Of a DNA stretch of 64,000 nt, positions 51,608 through 61,298 are shown piece after piece. Location of the stretch: the NCBI GenBank assembly GCA_963801505.1, contig CAWDEY010000017.1:62001-126000 (forward strand), in the 5' to 3' direction. Position 1 is the first letter of the stretch. Each line of letters starts with the position of its first letter. The notes beneath the pieces were generated by a model that saw only the letters and a list, made by a program, of their open reading frames with translations, did not search any database and was not told where the DNA came from. The DNA comes from JAOUFP01 sp963801505 (GTDB lineage: Bacteria; Nitrospirota; Thermodesulfovibrionia; Thermodesulfovibrionales; UBA6898). Both the position numbers and the translations under genes were made by a program.

Positions 51608-52214
51608 TTCAGTTATATAAAAACTTATAACCCTGGAAAAAACGGTCGAGAGGGTTGTCTGAGGTTCAGAAAGCTCTCAGCCTGCTGTTTTTAGGGTAAC
51701 TCCTGTTTAATAGCAATTTGTATACCAAAGGAGCTATAGGCAGTGAAGTCAGGAGAATTAATTTATTTGCCTCCTCTGGAAGCCCAAAGACCCGATTGAA
51801 AACGCTTGCCAGACACTTTGAGGATGTGACCTCAATATCAGGCATAATTTGCCTGCGATATCCAAAGATTGCAGGACTGAGGTCAGCATGAAAGATTTGG
51901 TGTACACTATTTGACATCCGGCCTCACGCTCGCTGTTTATAATGCCATACAAAGAAACACATAATTGAAGGAAAATAGAGATTTTATAACTGCATCAAGC
52001 AAAAGTCCGACAGGCTCCGGGTTTTTCTTAATGTGTCGCAGACAATTAGTGTCCCGGTATTTGTATCCAAAAGAACCGGTTGTTTCCTGCAAGCACATTT
52101 CAGGTTGTTAGAAAGTATCATTTATGAGATTTTCGATTGGTATGTTTATTGCAATTCTACGCTATTAGGATGTGAGTACCGAACGGGGAGAGTTCTTTTT
52201 CTACTCTCAAACAG
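51608..52214. other. Gene-poor stretch of about 600 bp
   Basis: No frame here resembles a known family. An 83-codon frame on the minus strand at 51666-51917 has no convincing start site or homology I can see. The right end, from about 52033, may hold the decayed 5' part of the transglutaminase-like remnant that follows. Confidence 0.4.
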
Positions 52215-52451
52215 ATGGATGTATACACGAGGTTGCTGAAACAGACAATACTGGCTGTTGACACGAAAATTTCACGGGATCAGTTGAAGGCGCCTGGAAA
52301 TCTCGCAAAGCAGGTGAAGGAGGGCTTGGAAGGACACGCCTGGCTCATACACAATGGGAAAATATTTCCGGAAAAGAATCCGGATACCGCAAAGCCATAT
52401 ACGGTCAACCATTGTTTCCCTGAGAGGCTTTCAAACGCAGGGGATCTTTAG
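52215..52451 (+). pseudogene. Remnant of a transglutaminase-like (lasso-B2/Transglut_core3-type) protein
   Basis: A 78-codon frame ending 13 bp before the next gene. Its second half, EGLEGHAWLIHNGKIF, matches the C-terminal His-containing motif of the Transglut_core3 family (G/A-HAW-x2-x-N/D-G). The preceding RLLKQTILAVDTKI looks like the displaced helix after the active-site Cys. The Cys region itself is missing or out of frame, so the gene is truncated. Such proteins commonly sit directly before NTP_transf_5 proteins, as here. Confidence 0.5.
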
Positions 52452-52464
52452 GGAGAGAAGAGCA

Positions 52465-53658
52465 TTGAATCTTTCTAACGAAAATAAAGTGCTGCTTTAC
52501 TGCTCTCAGACTACAATTCCTGAGGACAGGGCTGCACACCTTAATGACCTGCTTTCCCGTCCGTTAAACTGGGAGTTTATTGCAGATGCCGCTTTTTCCC
52601 AAAATATTGCGCAGCTTTTGTATAAAAATGTAAAGGGCCTGCCCGACAGCCATCTCATCCCTTCCCGGGTCATGGAGAAGCTGAAGAAGGGCTATCACAG
52701 GAACACCGCAAGAAATATGTATCTCTATGGAGAATTGCGGAATATTGCAGATGCCTTCAGGAACGCCGGCCTGGAGGTTGTGGCACTCAAAGGCGTGGCC
52801 CTCGCAGGCATGGTCTACCGCGATGTCGGCTTGAGGCCGATGATGGATATAGATCTTCTCGTCAGGAAGGACGATATAGAGCTTGCTCAAAGGATCATGG
52901 CAGATCTGCATTATACTATGGCAGTTAAATATAAATCTGAACAGTGGTTCAGAGAGAAGCATTTTCATCTGCCGCCTTACCGCCACAGGGAAAAGCCTGT
53001 GGTGGTTGAAATCCACTGGCATGTTACTGAGAACGTTTCCGACGTGGATATGCAGAAATGGTGGGAGAGGGCCGAGAATAAAAATCTTATGGGATGTCGG
53101 ATCAAGGTCCTGTCTCCGGAAGACATGCTGGTCCATCTCTGTATTCACTTGTATGATCACGGCTATGCGAATGCTTTTGTTTTAAGAGGGCTCTGTGATA
53201 TTTATGAGACATTGCGTCATTTCGAGGCCGAGATTGACTGGGAATTGTTGCGCAGTCAGACAAAGAAGCAGGGGATTGAAAAAAAGGTCCATTCCATGCT
53301 GTATCTGGTTCAAAGCTTTTACGACCAGAGCGGCAGATCCCCTGGTATGATCAAACTGCAAGGGGTAGACCATCACTTGCTCGGGATGCTGGTGAAAAGC
53401 CTCTTTGCTGAGGATGCCAAAGGCCGTATGAACTCGTATCTGCTGAAGTCGATGTTTTATGATGGTTTTCTTAAAAAGGCGAGATACCTACTGCCTAAAA
53501 TATTCCCCTCGCGGAAAGAGATGTCTATGCGCTACCCTATTTCCCATCTGTCAAGGATGATGCTTTTCTATTATCTGCTCCATCCTTTTCACCTCATGGC
53601 AAAATATGGAAGATTTTTCATTGAATTATACAGGACAAAACCAGGCAGCACTAAATAG
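52465..53658 (+). CDS. NTP_transf_5-type nucleotidyltransferase family protein
   Basis: A 397-aa protein from a TTG with GGAGAG upstream; the frame open to 52354 starts inside the previous remnant. The core is EVVALKGVALAGMVYRDVG, then LRPMMDIDLLVRKDD with the Asp-x-Asp metal site of nucleotidyltransferases, and VVEIHWHVTENV. The C-terminal half is helical and conserved, and ends in a basic hydrophobic stretch. The family is associated with peptide-maturation or surface-sugar clusters, but its substrate is not established. Confidence 0.82.
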   Translation: MNLSNENKVLLYCSQTTIPEDRAAHLNDLLSRPLNWEFIADAAFSQNIAQLLYKNVKGLPDSHLIPSRVMEKLKKGYHRNTARNMYLYGELRNIADAFRNAGLEVVALKGVALAGMVYRDVGLRPMMDIDLLVRKDDIELAQRIMADLHYTMAVKYKSEQWFREKHFHLPPYRHREKPVVVEIHWHVTENVSDVDMQKWWERAENKNLMGCRIKVLSPEDMLVHLCIHLYDHGYANAFVLRGLCDIYETLRHFEAEIDWELLRSQTKKQGIEKKVHSMLYLVQSFYDQSGRSPGMIKLQGVDHHLLGMLVKSLFAEDAKGRMNSYLLKSMFYDGFLKKARYLLPKIFPSRKEMSMRYPISHLSRMMLFYYLLHPFHLMAKYGRFFIELYRTKPGSTK

Positions 53659-53862
53659 TGACCCTGATTCAATAAGGGGTGTTCAGGAAAGCACGGGATA
53701 GAGTGCCCTTTTGGTGCCCAAATTCTAAGTTGCATGTTACGAGACACATTCTTCAAAAGGTGCGATTTGGAATAACTGAGTGTTATAAGTGAGCCAAACT
53801 CCATGCGGGAGTTCTGCACTGTGATTTCCTCATTGCCGTCTTGGCGGGCCAGTGACAATCAC

Positions 53863-54990
53863 TTATCTGCGATGCGATTTCCGTTTTTCTTTTTCCTTTT
53901 TTTCAACCACGCAATAGATACCGCCTTCCTTTATCCCCGGCTTGAAGCAGCCGTTACATGAGATGCAGCGGGCAGGCGAAAGGTCACCCTGCTGCCAGCG
54001 TTTGATCAGCTGCGGCTCCCTGATAAAGGGGCGGGACATGGAAATGTAATCAATCCCGTTTTCCGTGACGGCTTTTTTGATAACTTCAGGCGACCTGAAA
54101 CCTCCTACTGCCATTATAGGACATCTCACTGCCTTTTTGATTTCTTTGGCGAGCGCCAGGTTATAGGCCTCCTGCCCGGGTTTATCGATTTTTTTCCTCA
54201 CAGGGTTCCTGTCGCCCGAGGCAGAGGTGCCTCCGCTGACTTCTATGGCGTCGATCTTCTCTTCATCGAGCAACCGGGCTGCATAAACAGAATCGCTTAA
54301 ATCAAGGCCGCCCTCAAGATTGTCAGAGCCGTTTAGTTTCGCCAAAACAGGAAAATCAGGTCCTACTGCGAAACGGACGCGACGGTATACCTCAAGAAGA
54401 AAACGACACCGGTTTGCCACAGGACCGCCATATTCATCCGTCCGTTTGTTTGTCAAAGGGGAGAGGAACTGGTTGATAAGGTAGCCATGGGCCGCATGGA
54501 ACTGGATTGCATCGAAGCCGCACTCCTTTGCCCGCCGGGCAGCATCGCCGAAGGCAGTGACAATTTCGTCTATGTCCACTTTACTCATTTCCTGAGGTTT
54601 TTCAGGAAATTGTTCAACCTCGACAGCAGAAGGGGCCAGGGGACGTCTCCCTGCAGTTTCAGTCGTTGTCTGACCTCCAGCATGAACAAGCTGGATGCAT
54701 ATCCTGCCTCCCTCATTGTGGACAGCCTGGGTAAGACGCAGCATGTCAGCGCTAAAATCCTCTGTATGGATTCCCATTTTACCGGGCATCTGCTTGCCGT
54801 CCGGTCTGACAAACGTATAACCCGTGATGATCAGGCCGACATCGCCTATAGCGAGCTCACGGTAGTATGAGGCAAGTCTTGCCGTGGGACGTCCGTTCTT
54901 TTCACACATGCCTTCCCAGGTCGCGGAGCGGACAAACCTGTTGTTGAGTGTCATGCCGTTGATGGTCGTTTTTTCAAAGAGTTTATTCAT
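53863..54990 (-). CDS. NADH:flavin oxidoreductase (Old Yellow Enzyme family) with iron-sulfur motif
   Basis: A 375-aa TIM-barrel protein with FMN-binding motifs: NRFVRSATWEG, QLVHAGGQ, FDAIQFHAAHGYLINQFLSP, here QFHAAHGYLINQFLSP, and GGFRSPEVIKKAV. The C-terminus has CISCNGC followed 11 residues later by a fourth Cys (GGIYCVV), the pattern of the 4Fe-4S site of dienoyl-CoA reductase and enoate reductase. The FAD/NAD-binding domain of those longer enzymes is absent. Shine-Dalgarno GGAGG. It probably reduces an activated alkene with NADH; the substrate is unknown. Confidence 0.9.
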   Translation of the reverse strand: MNKLFEKTTINGMTLNNRFVRSATWEGMCEKNGRPTARLASYYRELAIGDVGLIITGYTFVRPDGKQMPGKMGIHTEDFSADMLRLTQAVHNEGGRICIQLVHAGGQTTTETAGRRPLAPSAVEVEQFPEKPQEMSKVDIDEIVTAFGDAARRAKECGFDAIQFHAAHGYLINQFLSPLTNKRTDEYGGPVANRCRFLLEVYRRVRFAVGPDFPVLAKLNGSDNLEGGLDLSDSVYAARLLDEEKIDAIEVSGGTSASGDRNPVRKKIDKPGQEAYNLALAKEIKKAVRCPIMAVGGFRSPEVIKKAVTENGIDYISMSRPFIREPQLIKRWQQGDLSPARCISCNGCFKPGIKEGGIYCVVEKKEKEKRKSHRR

Positions 54991-55031
54991 CTGTTTTCCT
55001 CCTTCAGGGTATCAACTTGGGCAGTTAAATA

Positions 55032-55553
55032 CTATTGCTGCGAAAACCCATTTATGATCTTTTGCTGCAAATCAGCATTGTTCCAGATTATCTGAATTGA
55101 ATCCGCTGAAATACTTTTCCAGTATTGCTGAGTAGGTTTATACAGGTGTGACTCTGTTGGCAGGTTGTATTTAAAGGCGATCGGCTCCACATCCTGACTC
55201 ACATAGATGCGTCCCTCCGGTACAAAGCCAAACGGGGCAAACTCTAACTTATATTTCCAAAGAACATGACCATCCTGATAGACCCCGGCTAAAACAGAAT
55301 ACGCATTTAGCAGCTCCGTTTCTTTTTTTGTCAGTTTACTGTCCTTCAGTGCTGCTATTTCCGCTGAAAGCTGCTGTAATAATTCCCCAAAATGCTGATA
55401 CGACGTCTTCTCAGCAAGTGAAGTTTTCAGCGCCTGCGCTGCCTGTTCCAGTTTTTTGAATTTGTTCTTGTCCATCTCCGGCTCTGATGAGCACGCGGCA
55501 ATTGTAAAAGCAACCATCAAAAGCAATGCTAATATATTTTTTTTATTTTTCAT
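55032..55553 (-). CDS. Putative lipoprotein of unknown function
   Basis: 173 aa from the ATG at 55553 with GGAG upstream. The signal peptide NILALLLMVAFTIAAC ends in a lipobox (TIAAC), so it is lipid-anchored. The first half is a Lys/Glu-rich coiled-coil-like helix (KKLEQAAQALKTSLAEKT and LQQLSAEIAALKDSK). The second half contains WKYKLEFAPFGFVPEG and IYVSQDVEPIAFKY. No family recognised. Gene order with the OYE-like gene 41 bp downstream suggests co-transcription. Confidence 0.75.
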   Translation of the reverse strand: MKNKKNILALLLMVAFTIAACSSEPEMDKNKFKKLEQAAQALKTSLAEKTSYQHFGELLQQLSAEIAALKDSKLTKKETELLNAYSVLAGVYQDGHVLWKYKLEFAPFGFVPEGRIYVSQDVEPIAFKYNLPTESHLYKPTQQYWKSISADSIQIIWNNADLQQKIINGFSQQ

Positions 55554-55590
55554 CTTATTCTGCTCCTTGCAAAACAATTTTCACAATAGC

Positions 55591-55760
55591 TAACCGCAGA
55601 GTCGCAGAGAACGCAGAGGGTTTTGTTTATTTTGTTTGCCTCTGAGAGGGCGGCAAACAAAAATATCCGCGCAAGGTTGAGAAATGGCAGCCTTTATACA
55701 TTTCTGCTCTTTGCAGAAATAATAATTGTTCTCTCTGCGACCTTTGCGACTCTGCGGTGA
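55591..55760. repeat. Inverted-repeat (MITE-like) element
   Basis: The ends TAACCGCAGAGTCGCAGAG and (reverse complement) TCACCGCAGAGTCGCAAAG are imperfect inverted copies, about 170 bp apart. The same ACCGCAGAG/ACCACAGAG theme recurs at 60309-60463. These short palindromic elements are widespread in bacterial intergenic DNA. Confidence 0.6.
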
Positions 55761-55816
55761 GTGAGTCTCTTTTCTTCTGTCTCATGTGACTGCTCTTATT
55801 CAAAAACAGGTAATAG

Positions 55817-57145
55817 CTAGTCTCCCTTCAGTAACCTGTGCATGCTCAGTTCAGAGACCCCCAAAAGCCCTGCTGCTTTGACCTTGTCGCCATTGACAAG
55901 TTCCAGCACCTTTTTCGCGTACTCCTTTGTAAGCTCATCAATAGTTTTTATGCTCTCAGGCTGGAACGTCTCTATCCGGAACATCCTTATGCTTCTGGGG
56001 AGGCTCTCAGGGGTGATAAAAGCCCCTTTTTCTAAAATCACCGCCCGTTCTATGATATTTTCGAGTTCCCTGATATTTCCGGGATAACTGTAGTCCATGA
56101 GAATGTCCATGGACTCTTTTGTAAAACCGGATATGGTCTTATGGGACCCTGGAAGATTTTTTTTGAGGATATATGCCGACAGCGGTTCCAGGTCCTCCTT
56201 GTGCTCACGCAAAGGCGGGACAAAAATATCCATCACATTCAGGCGATAATACAGGTCCTTATTGAATGTATTGTCAGAAGTCAGTGACTTTACGTCCTGA
56301 CGCGCCGCGGCTACAAACCTCACATGAACAGGCACCGGCTTTGTTCCGTTTACTCTATAAAACTCGCAGTCTTCGATGACCTTCAGCAGTTTTACCTGTA
56401 AAGCAGGAGACATCTCAGTGATCTCATCAAGAAAGAGAGTGCCGTTGTCAGCTATTTCAACAAGCCCCTGCTTTGTCTTTGCCGCATCTTCGGCGCTCGC
56501 TTCTGACCCAAAGAGTTCTTTTGCAAGCAGTTCATCAGAGAGTGTGGCGCAGTTGACAGAGAGAAACGGCATGTTCTGCCTCCTGCTGGTAAAATGTATA
56601 ATTTTAGCAAGAAGTGTCTTGCCGACACCATTTTCACCGGTGAGAAGCACATTACAATCCGCGTCCCTCATATTTTCGACAGTCGACATTATCTGCTGCA
56701 TTATCTCACTGCGTACTATGATCGAGACGCCCTTGTGCATTTCAAAGAATGCCTTGAAGGCCACATTTTCCTTTTTCAGGATTTTCCTTTCATAGACGTT
56801 CTTTACTTTGAGGACAAGTTCGTCGAGATTAAAGGGTTTCGTGATATATTCAAAGGCGCCCTTTTTCATGGCCTCAACAGCAGCATCGATACTGCCAAAT
56901 CCTGTGATAATCAATACCTCTATGTCCTGATACCTTTCCCTGGTCTTCTCAAGCAGTTCAATGCCGCTCATCTCCGGCATCTTTACATCGGTTATCAGTA
57001 TATCGAAATATTCGCGCTCTATCTGCTCCAGCGCCTCGCGGCCGTTGCGTGTTCCAACGACGTCGTAGCCCTCTTTTTTAAGGGCGTAGATAAGGTGCTT
57101 TCGTGTTATATCTTCGTCCTCTGCGATAAGTATCTTAAACTTCAC
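55817..57145 (-). CDS. Sigma-54-type response-regulator homolog lacking GAFTGA
   Basis: A 442-aa paralog of the gene just upstream (57349-58680). The receiver is intact, with phospho-acceptor Asp53 in ILITDVKMPEMSG. Walker A (GENGVGKTLLAK) and Walker B (GTLFLDEITEM) are present. The place where its neighbour has HERGAFTGAVRTKQG reads SEASAEDAAKTKQG, so the sigma-54-contacting GAFTGA loop is gone. The arginine-finger segment is FNKDLYYRL instead of FREDLYYRL. The C-terminal HTH is KAAGLLGVSELSMHRLL. It is therefore unlikely to activate sigma-54 and may be a repressor, decoy or hetero-oligomer partner. Confidence 0.88.
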   Translation of the reverse strand: MKFKILIAEDEDITRKHLIYALKKEGYDVVGTRNGREALEQIEREYFDILITDVKMPEMSGIELLEKTRERYQDIEVLIITGFGSIDAAVEAMKKGAFEYITKPFNLDELVLKVKNVYERKILKKENVAFKAFFEMHKGVSIIVRSEIMQQIMSTVENMRDADCNVLLTGENGVGKTLLAKIIHFTSRRQNMPFLSVNCATLSDELLAKELFGSEASAEDAAKTKQGLVEIADNGTLFLDEITEMSPALQVKLLKVIEDCEFYRVNGTKPVPVHVRFVAAARQDVKSLTSDNTFNKDLYYRLNVMDIFVPPLREHKEDLEPLSAYILKKNLPGSHKTISGFTKESMDILMDYSYPGNIRELENIIERAVILEKGAFITPESLPRSIRMFRIETFQPESIKTIDELTKEYAKKVLELVNGDKVKAAGLLGVSELSMHRLLKGD

Positions 57146-57202
57146 CGGCTTCTCCTACTGGTTGATATAGTAAAAGGCTCATAGTAGATGCACACTATTG
57201 AG

Positions 57203-57278
57203 AAAATCTCCCCCACCCCTCTTTGCCAAAGAGGGGGTTTATTGCTCCCTTTGGAAAAGGGAGGTCAGGAGGGATTTT
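57203..57278. repeat. Short inverted-repeat element (copy 1)
   Basis: About 76 bp starting AAAATCTCCC and ending GGAGGGATTTT, with the inner AGAGGGG/CCCTCTTT-type pairing. Same as 60517-60591. It lies in the 203-bp spacer between the two response regulators. Confidence 0.6.
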
Positions 57279-57348
57279 ACAAATTAATTTTCTCATTATT
57301 GGACTGTTAATAAATTTGACATTTGCAAGGGTCTCAGTCGAAAAAGCA

Positions 57349-58680
57349 TTATTCTTCCTTCAGTATCCTCCAGAGACTCGTCCTTGATATGCCGAGAAGC
57401 TCAGCGGCCTTTGAGCGGTTTCCTCCGGCATAATCAAGCACTTTATCTGCGTAGTCCCGGTTGAGTTCATCGAGGGTCCTGATGCTCTCGGGCTCGATCG
57501 TCTCTATCTGGAACATCTTGAGAGTCTGGGGCAGGCTCTCAGGGCTTATCAGAGTGCCCTTTTCGAGGATTACTGCCCTTTCGATAATATTTTCAAGTTC
57601 CCTAACATTTCCCGGGAAGCTGTAATTTTTTAAAATGGCAAGGGACTCTTTTTTAAACCCGGTCACTTTCCCCTTTGCGCTTACGAGATGTTTTTTCAGG
57701 AAATATTGGCAGAGTGGTTCAATATCATCCTTGCGGTCCCTTAGCGGCGGGATAAATATTTCCATCACATTCAACCTGTAATAAAGGTCTTCCCTGAACC
57801 TTCCTTCTGATATCGCGTTTCTGACCCTCTGGTTTGTTGCGGCTATAAATCGCACATCGACCTTTATAGGCCTCGTCCCTCCAACCCTGTAAAATTCTCC
57901 TTCTTCAATGACCTTCAGCAATTTTGCCTGAAGGCTCGTGGACATCTCGGCAATTTCATCAAGAAAGAGCGTGCCGGTGTCCGCGATTTCGACAAGTCCC
58001 TGCTTGGTCCGGACAGCCCCGGTAAAGGCGCCTCTTTCATGTCCGAACAACTCGCTGGCAAGGAGCTCTTCAGTAAGCGTAGCGCAATTTATCGATAGAA
58101 ACGGCATGTCCTGTCTCTTGCTGGTGAAGTGGACTATCTTTGCCAGCAGGCTTTTGCCGACACCTGTCTCGCCTGACAGCAGTATGTTGCAGTCGGAATC
58201 CTGTATGCCTTCGATGAGGCTGAGGATCTCCTTCATGCTTTCACTTCTGGCGATGATCGAAACCTTCTTGTTCATGCCGAAAAAGGCCTTTAATGCGATA
58301 TTCTCCTTTTTCATTTTCTTTTTCTCGCTGATCTTCCTGACCTTGAGGACCAGTTCATCGAGATCAAAGGGTTTTGTTATATAGTCATAGGCCCCTCTTT
58401 TCATGGCGTCCACTGCGTCTCCGACGCTGCCAAACCCGGTGATGATCATCACTTCAATGTCCGGCTGCATCTCCTTGATCTTCTCCATGAGCTCGAGGCC
58501 ACCCATCACCGGCATTTTCATATCAGTGATGAGGAGATCGAAATGATCGGTGTTCATCCTGTCAAAGGCCCTCCCGCCGTCTTTTTCGCCGGCAACTTCG
58601 TATCCCTCTGCTTTGAGAGTGGAAATCAGGTGCTTCAGGGTGATTTCTTCATCCTCTGCTATAAGTATTTTAAACGCCAT
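57349..58680 (-). CDS. Sigma-54-dependent response regulator (NtrC family), intact
   Basis: A 443-aa activator. The receiver Asp53 (LLITDMKMPVMGG) is intact. The AAA+ domain has Walker A GETGVGKSLLAK, GAFTGA (HERGAFTGAV), Walker B GTLFLDEIAEM and the arginine finger FREDLYYRL. The Fis-type HTH is KAAELLGISRTSLWRIL. Start at 58680 with GGCAGG, overlapping the kinase by 11 bp. It is the functional member of the pair with 55817-57145 and the likely partner of the HAMP kinase upstream. Confidence 0.93.
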   Translation of the reverse strand: MAFKILIAEDEEITLKHLISTLKAEGYEVAGEKDGGRAFDRMNTDHFDLLITDMKMPVMGGLELMEKIKEMQPDIEVMIITGFGSVGDAVDAMKRGAYDYITKPFDLDELVLKVRKISEKKKMKKENIALKAFFGMNKKVSIIARSESMKEILSLIEGIQDSDCNILLSGETGVGKSLLAKIVHFTSKRQDMPFLSINCATLTEELLASELFGHERGAFTGAVRTKQGLVEIADTGTLFLDEIAEMSTSLQAKLLKVIEEGEFYRVGGTRPIKVDVRFIAATNQRVRNAISEGRFREDLYYRLNVMEIFIPPLRDRKDDIEPLCQYFLKKHLVSAKGKVTGFKKESLAILKNYSFPGNVRELENIIERAVILEKGTLISPESLPQTLKMFQIETIEPESIRTLDELNRDYADKVLDYAGGNRSKAAELLGISRTSLWRILKEE

Positions 58681-60244
58681 TGTCCTGCCCTGGAAATACC
58701 ATGTAAAAAGTTGACCCTTTATCTTTCTGACTGTCCACCAATATTTCGCCCTTATGCTTTTTTATGATATTAAATACAATCGCAAGTCCAAGTCCGGTAC
58801 CCTTGTCCTTGGTGGTGAAAAACGGCTCAAAGACCTTTTCCATCTCTTCCGGCGTCATTCCCTTGCCTGTATCAGATACCCATATTTTTATTGCGTCGTT
58901 TTCTTTTGACAGGGTAACGATGATATCTCCCTTGCCTGACATTGCCTCAACAGCATTGGTAAAGAGGTTGATGAAAACCCGTTCGAGCTGTTCCTGGTCA
59001 GCCTTCATGAAGATGCTGTCATTACGGCTGTTTAAAACAAAATTGATCTGTTGCACATTCACTACGATCCCCACGAGTTTGTAGGCATTTTTGATGAGCT
59101 CATTAAGTTCAATGGTCCTGAGTCTGGGTTCCTTGGCCCTGGCGTACTCCAGAAGGTCACCCACAATGCCTTTTACCCTGATAGACTGACCTATGATATC
59201 AGTAAGCGTTTCTTTCACCAAAGGAGAACAATCATCCTTGGCTTCTTTCTGAAGGACCTGGGCTGAAAGATATATATTATTAAGAGGGTTATTAAGCTCA
59301 TGGGCGACCCCTGAGGCAAGGGTACCGATGGCCGCGAGTTTTTTGCTCATAAGAAGCTCTTTGTTTTTTGAATCGAGTTCCTCCTCCCGCTCTGCCAGCT
59401 TTCCTTCCATGTCGTTGAATTTTTTAATAAGCATGCCGACCTCGTCTCCGCCCCACTCCCGGGCAGGCACAGACACCAGAGCGAACTGCCCTTTGCCTGT
59501 CTTTTCGACAATGTCGATCACCATACGCAGACGCTTCACCACGGTGTTGCTTATATAAAAGAGCGTGCCTATGCCGACAACAAGAAAAAGAGGGAAAAAT
59601 ATGATTATCGCCATCTGTGACAGGGAGATCGTATTTTCAACGTTTTGGCGGGCGATTTTGTCCAGCTCCTTGGATATATTGATTATCTCTTCTCCGCTTT
59701 TTCTAAGGCCTGATATCTCCTGCTCCAGCTGAAGGAGACTTTTTACTGCCGGACTCTCCTTGTCCAGAAGTAATGCATTCACGAGGACATCGGCATTAAT
59801 GACAGGACGCTCAAGAAAGGTCGCTTCAATGAGAGGGAAAAACTTTGCATGCTGCATATGCAATGGCTTTATGGCCTTAAATTCCCGCTGAAAATCCCAG
59901 TATACGATCTCTATCCCGTTAAGCTGTCTTTCATATTCGGTGATCTTATTTTTGAGACTGAGGAGTCTGCCTGTGCGGTCGAAACGGCTGCTCTGGCCGA
60001 GGATGTCTTTGAGCTCCCGGACGTAATCGTATGCCCTGCCGAGTTCCTTAAGGTCTCCGTTGAGGAAAAAGTTTTTTTCATGTCTTCTGAGCTGCAGGGA
60101 TTTGCTTCTGACGGTATCGGTTATCTCAAGGTTCCGTATCTCTTTTTTTATCTCGATAAAATTGACATATTCAAAGGCTGCGAGAATGGCGATAATGAAA
60201 GCGCTTATAAAGAAGCTGAGAATTATCTTTTTTTGCAGAGACAT
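58670..60244 (-). CDS. Membrane sensor histidine kinase with HAMP
   Basis: A 524-aa kinase. Two membrane segments, IILSFFISAFIIAILAAFEY near the N-terminus and MAIIIFFPLFLVVGIGTLFY near 220, enclose a sensory region of about 185 residues rich in coiled-coil. HAMP-type TVVKRLRMVIDIVEKTGKG follows. The H-box is ASGVAHELNNPLNNIYLSAQ with His, then the ATPase domain (NLFTNAVEAMSG, VSDTGKGMTPEEM and GTGLGLAIVFNIIKKHKG). It phosphorylates the response regulator(s) downstream. Confidence 0.92.
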   Translation of the reverse strand: MSLQKKIILSFFISAFIIAILAAFEYVNFIEIKKEIRNLEITDTVRSKSLQLRRHEKNFFLNGDLKELGRAYDYVRELKDILGQSSRFDRTGRLLSLKNKITEYERQLNGIEIVYWDFQREFKAIKPLHMQHAKFFPLIEATFLERPVINADVLVNALLLDKESPAVKSLLQLEQEISGLRKSGEEIINISKELDKIARQNVENTISLSQMAIIIFFPLFLVVGIGTLFYISNTVVKRLRMVIDIVEKTGKGQFALVSVPAREWGGDEVGMLIKKFNDMEGKLAEREEELDSKNKELLMSKKLAAIGTLASGVAHELNNPLNNIYLSAQVLQKEAKDDCSPLVKETLTDIIGQSIRVKGIVGDLLEYARAKEPRLRTIELNELIKNAYKLVGIVVNVQQINFVLNSRNDSIFMKADQEQLERVFINLFTNAVEAMSGKGDIIVTLSKENDAIKIWVSDTGKGMTPEEMEKVFEPFFTTKDKGTGLGLAIVFNIIKKHKGEILVDSQKDKGSTFYMVFPGQDNGV

Positions 60245-60308
60245 ATCGCTTTATAATATCATCAAGCATAAGAAAATAAACAGATAGACCATACAAAAAT
60301 CACCATCA

Positions 60309-60463
60309 AACCACAGAGGACACGGAGTAAGTGATGGATTATAAAGATAAGACATCAAATTAGCTTCTCATCTCTGCGCACACTTCACTGAAAGATCAGT
60401 TTCCATTACATTTTCTCTAACGTCTTGAGAACACAGAGAAATCCTCTTTGCGCCCTGTGGTTA
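60309..60463. repeat. Inverted-repeat (MITE-like) element
   Basis: Starts AACCACAGAGGACACGG and ends CGCCCTGTGGTTA, inversely related, about 155 bp. Shares the theme with 55591-55760. Noncoding. Confidence 0.5.
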
Positions 60464-60516
60464 GACTTTTTCAGGTGGTTGCAGCTACTGTAGTGTCTCT
60501 AAATGACTGGTTTTAT

Positions 60517-60591
60517 AAAATCTCCCCATGCCCCTCTTTTCCCAAGAGGGGAATGGCCTCTCTTTGGAAAAGGGAGGTTAGGAGGGATTTT
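60517..60591. repeat. Short inverted-repeat element (copy 2)
   Basis: About 75 bp with the same AAAATCTCCCC start and GGAGGGATTTT end as 57203-57278; the inner part CTCTTTTCCCAAGAGGGG forms a small hairpin. Noncoding. Confidence 0.6.
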
Positions 60592-61298
60592 CTGATGCTC
60601 GAAATAACACCATCTGTTTAAGAGACACTGCACTAGTTAATTTCTACCCTTGAAGTCCACTAAAAGAAGTGGAAGTTTCGATGGGAGGCAAAGACGTTTT
60701 CCTGAAATAGTCTTCTCTCACAGGTTTGAAAAATATCTTCCTGAAATTTGCATTGACTCAGTATGAGACAGCTTGATATATTAACCTTACTTCGATTTGG
60801 AGGTGAGGGATTGAAAGGGGCAATCAGAAGGACTTTTGGAGATGGATTTGTAATAATTATATTTGCCTTTGCCTCCCGCCTCACACATTTTTTCAACCTC
60901 AATAGCGGTTTCACATTACACCGTAATATTTGGAGCAACGTAATAGACAGAAAGCTTGCTAATGCGCCAAATGGAATATTAGTCACCCCGGAGTATCCAA
61001 TTAATTCAAATAGTTATAGTAATATCGCTTTTGCTGGTATTTCAGCAAAAGTGGAAATTTTCGGTGTTATCAAGAGACCACTCAATTACCTGCTATGGCA
61101 TGTATATTGCTAAACTCGCTAACACCACAAAAAGGCGTATTAGCGAGTTCACGCGCGCGTGAACTCTATAATCACTGGTTGGTCCAAGCGGCTGCTTTAT
61201 CGTCCATAACTTTGATACTCCTCAGTATGGGAAAAGAAGAATTATTGTGGAAGAGCGTTCTTTACTCGGTGTTCTCAAGGGCATGAAAGAGTGAGATA
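60592..61298. other. Gene-poor spacer of about 700 bp
   Basis: Open frames exist on both strands (for example 60763-61113 on plus and 60660-60986 on minus), but they overlap each other and resemble nothing I know. I see no tRNA and no strong promoter. It may contain remnants of older repeats. Confidence 0.4.
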
